Source: Bretschneidera sinensis (taxonomy: Eukaryota; Streptophyta; Magnoliopsida; Brassicales; Akaniaceae). Taken from it: a stretch of 64,000 nt of DNA. The DNA lies in assembly GCA_023935145.1 (NCBI GenBank), contig CM043697.1, positions 44,536,501-44,600,500 of the forward strand, given 5' to 3'. Below, piece by piece: positions 56,649-64,000 of this stretch (the first letter of the stretch is position 1; every line of letters starts with the position of its first letter). A program made the position numbers and the translations under genes. The notes under the pieces are model-generated. The model was given only the letters and a program-made list of their open reading frames with translations. It did no database searches and was not told the origin of the DNA.

Positions 56649-56700
56649 TAGTAAATGGGTAAGTCCTACACAAGTCGTTCCTAAAAAGTCCAGAGTCACT

Positions 56701-59226
56701 GTGGTAATGAATGACCTAGTAGAGTTAGTCCCTACCAAACTTGTGACCGGGTGGCGTATGTGCATTGATTACAGAAAATTAAATGCTGACACCCGAAAAG
56801 ACCATTTCTCATTCCGTTTTATTGATCAAATTCTTGAGTGTGTAGCTGATCATCATTTTTACTGTTTCTTAGATGGTTATTCTGGCTATTATCAGATAGA
56901 AATTGCATTAGAAGACCAGGATAAAACCACTTTTACTTGTCCCTATGACACTTATGCTTTTTGTAGAATGCCATTTGGATTATATAATGCCCCTGCCACT
57001 TTTCAACGTTGTATGATGAGTGTTTTTAGTGACATGGTTGAAAATTGCATGGAGGTTTTTATGGATGACCTGACTATTTTTGGATCTTCATTTGATACAT
57101 GCTTAATGAATTTGGAAAAAGTATTAATTCAATGTGAGGAAAAAGAATTGGTTTTAAACTGGGAAAAATATCATTTCATGGTCCCATCTGGTATTGTCTT
57201 AGGGCATATTGTCTCTTCTAAAGGAATAGAGGTTGATCAATCTAACATTGAATTAATCTCTAAATGGGCTACACCTAAGACAATAAAGGATGTGAGATCT
57301 TTCCTTGGTCATGCTGGCTTTTATAAGAGGTTCATACAAAATTTTTCCAACACATCTAGACCATTATGTGCCCTCCTAATTAAAGATACCCCATTTGAGT
57401 TGACTCCAGCTTGTCAAGAGGCCTTTAAAACGCTGATTGGCAAGCTTACTTCAGCACCTATAATGCAGTCCCCTGATTGGAATTTACCATTTGAAATCAT
57501 GTGTGATGCTAGTGACTACGCTGTAGGTGCTGTTCTTGGACAGCGAAGAGAGGGAAAACCTTTTGTAATTTACTATGCTAGTAAGACTTTGAGTAGTGCT
57601 CAGATGAATTACTCCACAACTGAAAAAGAATTGCTAGTTGTAGTATTTGCTTTAGATAAATTTCGTGCATACTTAATTGGTTCTCCTATCCTTATTTTTA
57701 CAGATCATGTTGCTCTCAAATACCTTCTTACAAAGAAAGATGCTAAGGTGCGCTTAATACGATGGATCCTACTCCTACAAGAATTCGACATCACCATCAA
57801 AGACAAGAAAGGAGTAGAGAATGTAGTGGCTGACCATCTTTCAAGGCTCACATTTGAAGACACATCTGATGACATGTTGATCAAAGATGACTTTCCCGAT
57901 GAGTATTTACTTTCTGTTACTTCCTTACCAAAGTTTGCTCACATTGTGAATTATTTGTTTACAGGTGAGATACCAGTGGATTGGAGAGCTGAAGACAAGA
58001 GAAAATTTTTATATGAGGTACGTAATTTTTATTGGGATGACCCCTATCTTTTCAAGTACTGCTCAGACCAAATTCTAAGGCGTTGCATCCCTAATGAAGA
58101 GATTGCACGTGTCTTAGAATTTTGTCATTCCCTAGTGTGTGGAGGTCACTTTTCAATGAAAAAAACCGCTGCAAAAATTTTGCAGTGTGGATTTTATTGG
58201 CCTACCTTGTTTAAGGATGCAAACACCTATTGTTGCTCATGTGAAAGGTGTCAAAAGTTAGGAGCTGTGTCTCGTCGAAATATGATGCCCTTAAACCCCT
58301 TTTTAGTAATTGAAATCTTTGATTGTTGGGGCATCGATTTTATGAGACCCTTTCCTCCTTCCTTTGGATACCTATATATCATTGTGGCAATAGATTATGT
58401 ATCTAAGTGGGTAGAGGCAGTAGCTTGCCGAAGCAATGATAATAGAATGATAATTAAATTTCTTAAAGAAAATGTGTTATCTCGATTTGGTACACCACGT
58501 GCTATAATTAGTGATCAAGGTACACATTTTTGCAACCGTTCTTTTGAAGCTTCGATGCGAAAATATGGAGTGTTACATAAAATTTCTACCGCTTATCATC
58601 CTCGGACTAGTGGGCAAGTAGAGCTCGCTAATAGGGAGATTAAACAAATTTTAGAAAAAACGGTTAACCCGGATTGCAAGGATTGGTCCTGAGACTAGTT
58701 GATGCACTTTGGGCTTACCGTACAGATTTTAAAAATCCCTTAGGTATGTCACCTTATCGGCTTGTTTTTGGAAAGCCTTACCACTTACCTGTAGAGCTCG
58801 AGCATCGAGCATATTGGGCAATTAAATCTTTTAATTTTGACATAGGAGAAGCCGATAAGCTCGAAAATATCAGTTGACCGAGTTAGAGGAGTTAAGGAAT
58901 GATGCTTATGAGAACTCTAACTCTAGAATCTATAAGGCTAAGATGAAAGTATTCCATGATCAAAATATTTTGAAGAAAACGTTTAAACTTAATGATTGGG
59001 TATTCTTATACGACTCTAGACTCCATAAGCATCCTGGAAAACTTCGGTCGAGGTAAACCGACCCTTTTGTGGTGAAAAATGTTTTTGAAAATGGGGCGGT
59101 AGAAATTAAGGATCCTAGAGATGACCGGGTCTTTAAATTCAATGGTCAACGCCTTAAGATCTTAATGGAGAGACAAGATCCGGAAATGGAAGACATTCCA
59201 TTTATGGATCCTGTCTACTTACCTTG
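56701..59226 (+). pseudogene. Athila RT, RNase H and integrase (nearly complete, frameshifted)
   Basis: The long frame 56701-58692 (663 codons) holds RT (WRMCIDYRKLNADTRKDHF; FCRMPFGLYNAPATFQRCM; catalytic FMDD at 57058-57069), RNase H (MCDASDYAVGAVLGQR, YSTTEKELL, DHLSRL at ~57500-57850) and integrase: zinc site HSLVCGGH...CSCERC, catalytic Asp in WGIDFM, Asp in ISDQGTHF and Glu in SGQVELANRE. A frameshift at ~58690 leads to LVDALWAYRTDFKNPLGMSP (58685-58876) and another to the C-terminal part (58874-59226, with a stop at 59054). The catalytic residues of all three enzymes are present, but the reading frame is broken. Confidence 0.9.
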
Positions 59227-60872
59227 ACCACACAACAAAGGTACATTTTTTTTCTTTTATTTGTTTTTGTGTTGTTTATTTGTTTCATTTTTTTATTTTT
59301 TATTTTTATTTTACTTTTAATTTTTAGTATGCTAACACACGATGGAAGTCTTAATGGTACACCACAGATGCTTTCTTTTTGTTTGTTCTATGTTGTAGAT
59401 CAGACTTTCAACCAGAAGGTTAACATGCAGTTCATATGGAGGTGCACAAGTTTCAGCTGTCGTGCATTTTGCTTACAAAGGGAGTTTCCTTTACCTTTTT
59501 CTTTAAAATTGAGGACAATGTGATTTTTTAGTTGGGGGTGGAGGAACCATATTCTTTTTCTTTCATTGAACTGCCTGGTGTCATTTTTGTTTTTGTTTAG
59601 CATGCTTTGTGTTAGCCTTAGGGTCAATTTACATGTCAATGATATGAGCATAATTGAGATAGCAGATAGCATGTAAAAGAAGTTAAATTTTGTTTCGGTT
59701 TGAAATTAATTTAAATATCAATCTTTATTTGGTTTGAGACTCTAGTTTGTGGTAAGATTGTACGATTAGTCAATAACATCTAGAGAAATTTTATGTGTGA
59801 TTATTTTGTAAATATTTTTGCGGTCTCAACAAGCTCTAGAACTTCCTTGATAACCACTTGAGGCGAATTCCTAGAATGCACATTACTTAGGATATGATAT
59901 AGGCCATTTTTGGACCGTTTGAGCCTTTTAAACCTACCAGTGCTATATTTATCACTAGTCACCTAATTGAGCATTTTTTCTTGAAAAGAAAAATTGAGCA
60001 TCGTTTCTTTGGATAAACCATTTACTTACCTTTATAAGCCTAAAAATATTTTATCATTGCCTTTCTTTTAAAAGAACTTAGTTATACACATGTTGTGAGA
60101 AGCACTTAAAAGAAGTAAGGGTGGAAATATGAAAAAAAAAAATCACTACCACAACCCAAGTACATTAAAGGAGATAAGTTGGGGGTTGTGGAAAACATAA
60201 GAAAAAAAAAAGATGAAAAAGAAGGTGAATGGTTATGTGCTAAAAAAAAAGAATTATGGCAAAGAAAGAAAAAGAAAAGAAAAATGGTGATTTGTTGAAA
60301 GAAATGCTCGAAAAATGGTTGAAAGAGTTGGGTGTTGAAGTAAAGGTTATCAAGTGCTTAAAGTGATTGTGTTTAAAGCTAAGAGATTGAGTTCTTTTAC
60401 TTGTGAATCCTTCCTATTCTTCCTTAGCCTTTACCTTAGCCTAACGTTACAAGCTTATTAAAGACCTTTTGATCCAATGTAGTGTGATTTTTCTACAATA
60501 GTGGAGAGTGGTTTGAAATGTAAGCATATGGAGCTTGTTTTTGTGATTGACGTCACACTATTTATTATGTTTTTAGAGACCAAGACTTGTACTCATGAAT
60601 GTTATGCATAAAATCATCCGGGTGTTTGGATTAATGGATTGTGGTAAGATGGATGGTAAGAGTCAATAACGATTTTAAGATTGATGTTTGGATTACTTTT
60701 GGATTTGGGTGAAATTTAATAATTCTTTGTGCCTTGTGTTATGTGCAATTTTTGAGACAAAATGTGAATTACTTTTGGTTCAATGCTAGCATTGCTTTAC
60801 TTTGTTTTTAACTCCAACCATAGAATTCATCTCTTATTTTCGCTTGAATTGCTAGGGACTAGCAATAAGCTA
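59227..60872 (+). other. Non-coding 3' region of the Athila element with extra purine tracts
   Basis: ~1.6 kb with no recognisable protein. GTTGGGGGTGGAGG (59531-59544) and GTTGGGGGTTGTGG (60178-60191) closely resemble the true polypurine tract at 60873-60883. A-rich runs lie around 60130-60290. An Athila env-like ORF would be expected here but is absent. Confidence 0.7.
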
Positions 60873-60883
60873 GTTGGGGGTTG
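60873..60883 (+). other. Polypurine tract of the Athila element
   Basis: GTTGGGGGTTG directly before the right LTR start TGATGAGAG at 60884. Confidence 0.85.
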
Positions 60884-62117
60884 TGATGAGAGTCATAAAA
60901 TGTTTCTCAACAGTGGTTAATTGTTAGCATTTTATGATTGATCTCGGTATTTATTGCACTTTTATGTGTTAATAACTCTAAATTAATATTATTGGACCAC
61001 TGACTTATTTCAGTGCAATTTTCAAGTACTTTGAGTTTAAAAGAGAAAAAGAAGTGATCGTTGCTTAAAAGGCCAAGATCCCATACTTCTGGAGGACAAG
61101 ATGGACTGTTGCCTGTATTGCGATCGAGCGCACATCCCACATCGACGAAGAAGTACTTTGCAGCGCAACTGCGATCGAGTGCAAGAAGGCTGCGATCGAG
61201 CGCAAGAAGGCTGCGATCGAGCGCAGTCGGGCAGAATCCCACATCGGATAGAAAACACAGAGCACTCCGGGAGTTGCCCTATAAAAACCCCCATCTACTT
61301 CAGCTTTAGGCATCAATCGGAGCTCATCTGAAATCATCAGAGAGTGAATCCAGAGGGTCTTTAGGACGAATCCGAAAGTATAAATTTAGAGGGCAAGCTG
61401 AGGATGATCGTTAAGAGGCCGGAGACAACTCAAGTAAGCATGAGCTCGATGACCAGCTAATCTCAAAGCAAGGCAAAGAGATGAATCCCTAGGTGTAGTT
61501 GTTCTTATTTTCCTTTATTTGATTCAGTTGTAGTTGGATATTATTTTCGTTGAACATTGTTATGTTTTATTATTTAATTTAATTATTAGATTTTTATTAG
61601 TCCGGTGATTGCATGCTTCTTTTCCATATAAGTCTAGTCATACTTTTCTTATATGTATCTGTTTGGGTGTGATTGAGTCCGGTAGATCTCTTTTATAGAT
61701 TTGTCCATTGCTGCAGTATTGTCATTTAGATATACCATCGTCTTTTGATAATTTATAAGTTAGGTCATGTGTACTTGAAAGTAAAGAATAATTCATAGTA
61801 ATTACATTGCGTTTTAATTGAATATTTGCCGATTGTCTGTTTGGGATGTGAAACTTGTAATCGAGATAAAAAAAACTGAATCAAGTTAAGATTAGAGCAA
61901 CGAACCTAGGGAGGATTTTTGGAACCTTTTCGTTTCTTTATTATATTATTCAATCATTCACACAATTTTTATAAAATCAAGAAATCAGATTCTTTCAATC
62001 AATCTTTTATCGTTTGTGTTCAAATTTACGTCTTCTTTTGTAATTAACTTGTTTCTCTATGGAATCGACACCCCAAAACTGTACTACAACTACCGTGTTA
62101 TGTTTTGGGCGTAATCA
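60884..62117 (+). repeat. 3' LTR of the Athila-type element
   Basis: 1234 bp, aligned end to end with 52410-53657. TATAAAAA at 61280-61287. It carries four GCGATCGAG(C/T)GCA units (61118-61226) against three in the left LTR, so this short repeat has changed copy number since or during insertion. Confidence 0.95.
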
Positions 62118-62599
62118 ATGGGTGTTCTCCTCAGTGTTACCTCCCGTCACTGTATGGAGACGGCTGAGCTACCAGGTCGTACCCAGCTCCAGTTGGAGGA
62201 GAAGACCGATGCCGTGTAGTAGCTGCAGGCTTTGAAAGATACGGCTAACCGGGCTAGGGCCGAGGTGGTTCGGGAGAGGGATGCCACCCTCTATGCCAAG
62301 GCCGAGGTCGAGTGGGCCATGCAGTGCTTAACAAAAAAGGGTGTGGCCCGTACTTAGGCGCTGTTGAGGAGGCCTTGGCTATTTTCCAAGGTTTGAATGC
62401 CTTCAGAATGGTCGTCGATCTGGAAGAGGGAAAACAGTTCATCAAGGGCTTCTTGGTGGCCAAGAGGAAGGTTGAGGCCATGCACCCAGAGATAGATTTT
62501 TTAGGCCTCGACCTTCTGAAGCCTGAGAAGGAGGAGGAATCTGTTGCCGAAAAAGAGGCCGACGCCCCGAGACAGCGGCCGAGCATGCTGTTAATGTGA
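62118..62599 (+). pseudogene. Antisense ORF of the Tat-like element, 3' part (coiled coil)
   Basis: Continues the frame after the Athila insertion: the ATGGG duplicate is followed by an Ala/Glu/Arg-rich helix (LQALKDTANRARAEVVRERD) with two adjacent stops at about 62217-62222, then a frameshift near 62340, then VEEALAIFQGLNAFRMVVDL and KRKVEAMHPEIDFLGLDLLK, ending TGA at 62597-62599 in an acidic tail. The coiled-coil C-terminal half fits what is known of this protein family. Confidence 0.65.
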
Positions 62600-62798
62600 A
62601 GGGGCCTCCGGCATTAGACTAGGCCCTTTTTTGCTTCTTTTTTTTTTTGTACTTCAAGGTCGTTAGTGCCTTTTTTGTAATCTTTTTGAAAATATTAACA
62701 TAATTTTCTATTTTTCCCAAATTATTTGTTTTCATAGTAATCTTTCGTTTACAATTTCCATTTTAAGCACAAAAAAACCTCATGCGCTGGATCCGCGT
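62600..62798. other. Spacer between convergent antisense ORF and pol ends
   Basis: ~200 bp, T-rich (run of T at 62638-62648). The plus-strand ORF and the minus-strand pol end towards each other here. Confidence 0.6.
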
Positions 62799-64000
62799 TC
62801 ATTGATAGAAGAAACATCGGAGATGTTCGACATTCCAAGTTTGCGGGATACATTTCCCACTCAGTTTCTCAAGCTCAAAGGTGTCGAGTCGACATATCCT
62901 CTTGATGCAGTACGGGCCATTCCAGTTAGAGATTAGCTTCCTTATTTCTTATGGTTGAGATACTTCGTTCTTTTGCAGAATGAGATCATAAAGCTGAAAA
63001 TTCCTTCCTCGTATTCGAGAATTGTAATACCTAGCGGTTCGCTGCTGATAAACCGCTAGTCAAATCTGAGCTTTATCTCACCCTCTATTGAGAAGATCAG
63101 CGTTCATATGAAGAGCCTTATCATTGCTTTTGCCTTTGAAATTTTGTATTCGGAGTGAAGGCACTCCGATTTCCAAGGGGATGACGGCTTCGGAGCTGTA
63201 AGTCATGAATAAAGGGGTTTTGCTAGTGGGCGCTCGGGCAGTGGTCTGATACGCCATGAGGATGTTTGGTAAGTGGTTCATCCACTATCAGTTTGTCTCG
63301 TCTAGTCTCCTTTTGATGCCCTGCAAGAGGGTTCTGTTAGTTACTTTGGCTTGCCCATTAGCTTGGGGTATTCGATGGAAGAGAAGCAATGCTCGATATG
63401 CAACTCGTCACAAAATGTTTTGAATCGAGTGCTATCGAATTGCCTGCTGTTGTCCATTACCAATACTCGGGGTATACCAATGTGGCACACTATTGATTTA
63501 AAGATAAAACCCCGGGCCTGATGGTCGGTGATTCTGGCTAGTGGTTCGGCTTCTACCCACTTTGTGAAATAGTCTATCACCTATGAGGTACTTTTACTGG
63601 CCGGGCGCCCCGGTGAAAGGTCCAAGAAGGTCTATTCCCCACTTGGTGAAATGAAGTGGGCTAGTGATCGCGGTGAGGGGATTTGTCGGTCTGCGGGAGA
63701 TGGTAGTATACTACTGGCAATTTTTGCACTTCTTCATTAATTCAATGGCTTCTCCTCGTATCCTAGGCCAATAATACCCCTTGCAAAGGATCTTGAATGT
63801 GAGGGTTTGCCCTCCGAGATGATTCCCGTAAATCCCTTTATAGATTTCTCGGAGAGTGTAATTGGCCTCACTCGGGCCTAGACATTTTAAATAAGAGTTG
63901 TGAGACCCCTTTTATACAGTTGATCGTTCAAGATTGCGTACCGTGCCACTCAGGAGATGATTTTTCTGATCTTTTTCATTTTATTTGGAAGATGTTCGTC
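62799..64000 (-). pseudogene. Tat-like pol: integrase and C-terminal domain (partial, broken)
   Basis: Minus strand; enters from the right edge with the zinc-binding region (…FKILCKGYYWP-like and KKCKNCQ near 63740), then the core GIDLLGPFTGA, DYFTKWVEAEPLARITDHQA (63520-63580), DNSRQFDS with the second Asp, a frameshift near 63345, then GQAKVTNRTLLQGIKRR, where the catalytic Glu of the usual GQAEVTNR has become Lys, two adjacent stops, ILMAYQTTARAPTSKTPLF and EAVIPLEIG. The C-terminal domain (LISNWNGPYCIKR, CIPQTWNVEHLRCFF) ends at the stop 62799-62801. It is non-functional. Confidence 0.85.

Larger units (their letters stand above)
52410..62117 (+). mobile_element. Ty3/gypsy Athila-type LTR retrotransposon, complete structure
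   Basis: 9708 bp, LTRs 52410-53657 and 60884-62117, primer-binding site for tRNA-Asp, gag, protease, RT, RNase H and integrase in gypsy order, ~1.6 kb non-coding 3' region, polypurine tract GTTGGGGGTTG before the right LTR, and perfect 5-bp target duplications. The two LTRs are still very similar, so it is younger than its host element. It is inactivated by several stops and frameshifts. No envelope-like ORF is seen after pol. Confidence 0.95.
48821..64000 (-). mobile_element. Ty3/gypsy Tat/Grande-like retrotransposon, minus strand, 3' part; host of the Athila insertion
   Basis: Read on the minus strand from the right edge: integrase with its C-terminal domain (64000-62799), then an ORF on the opposite strand (62599-50842, split by the Athila element), a 48-bp minisatellite (50046-49424), a polypurine tract and the 3' LTR (49317-48821). 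Antisense ORFs between pol and the 3' LTR and hypervariable tandem repeats before the 3' LTR are known for the Tat lineage. The 5' half and 5' LTR lie beyond 64000. It inserted into the LINE at 48820; the left target bases would be AACAG, to be matched outside the window. Confidence 0.8.

Noticed and set aside
1..64000. A bacterial-style defence, toxin or secondary-metabolite system
   Set aside because: All recognisable proteins are plant genes with introns or plant retroelements; nothing suggests an operon or transferred cluster.

Overview
This is a flowering-plant nuclear window, most likely from a eudicot. It is AT-rich, its genes have many introns with GT..AG boundaries, and it is dominated by plant LTR retrotransposons. 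I see no prokaryotic, organellar or CRISPR features. The species cannot be named from the sequence alone.

Layout. (1) 146-10101 is one decayed Ty1/copia element of Sirevirus (SIRE/Maximus) type, with ~1.1 kb LTRs, an extra 3' ORF and a 5-bp target duplication that still matches at 4 of 5 bases. (2) 10.7-31.4 kb is the genic island. All three genes are on the minus strand and could be reconstructed exon by exon with consistent phases: an AHP-type histidine phosphotransfer protein of cytokinin signalling (10689-13118, 6 exons, 153 aa), an ATG18f/g/h-type BCAS3-domain autophagy protein (16833-25245, 8 coding exons, 988 aa), and a class VI receptor-like cytoplasmic kinase of the ROP-binding RBK type (29079-31345, 7 coding exons, 417 aa). 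Their introns and flanks carry SINE-like fragments, foldback/MITE elements and a hAT-like non-autonomous element. (3) 31.5-36.1 kb is repeat-rich and holds a displaced partial copy of the ATG18-like gene (end of exon 1 plus intron 1). (4) 36137-~41030 is a head-to-tail array of seven ~600-bp LTRs separated by ~110-bp internal pieces. Each piece carries a tRNA-iMet primer site, the first codons of a gag and a short polypurine end. It looks like a TRIM/LARD-type non-autonomous retroelement amplified in tandem, with an older relative at 45.3-46.2 kb. (5) 46.2-64.0 kb is a three-level nest: a plus-strand LINE (ORF1 and the endonuclease start) is cut at 48820 by a minus-strand Ty3/gypsy Tat/Grande-like element running past the window end, and that element's plus-strand antisense ORF is cut by a complete plus-strand Athila-type element (52410-62117) with a perfect ATGGG target duplication.

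The three host genes are independent housekeeping or signalling genes (cytokinin relay, autophagy, ROP-linked kinase); adjacency does not make them a pathway. All retroelement coding regions here carry in-frame stops or frameshifts. The most unusual signals are the TRIM-like LTR array, the arrays of short palindromes (CCAGTCGACTGG in the Sirevirus, GCGATCGAGCGCA in the Athila LTRs), the antisense ORF of the Tat-like element with its own promoter-like sequence and 48-bp minisatellite, and three dispersed copies of a long-stem MITE family.
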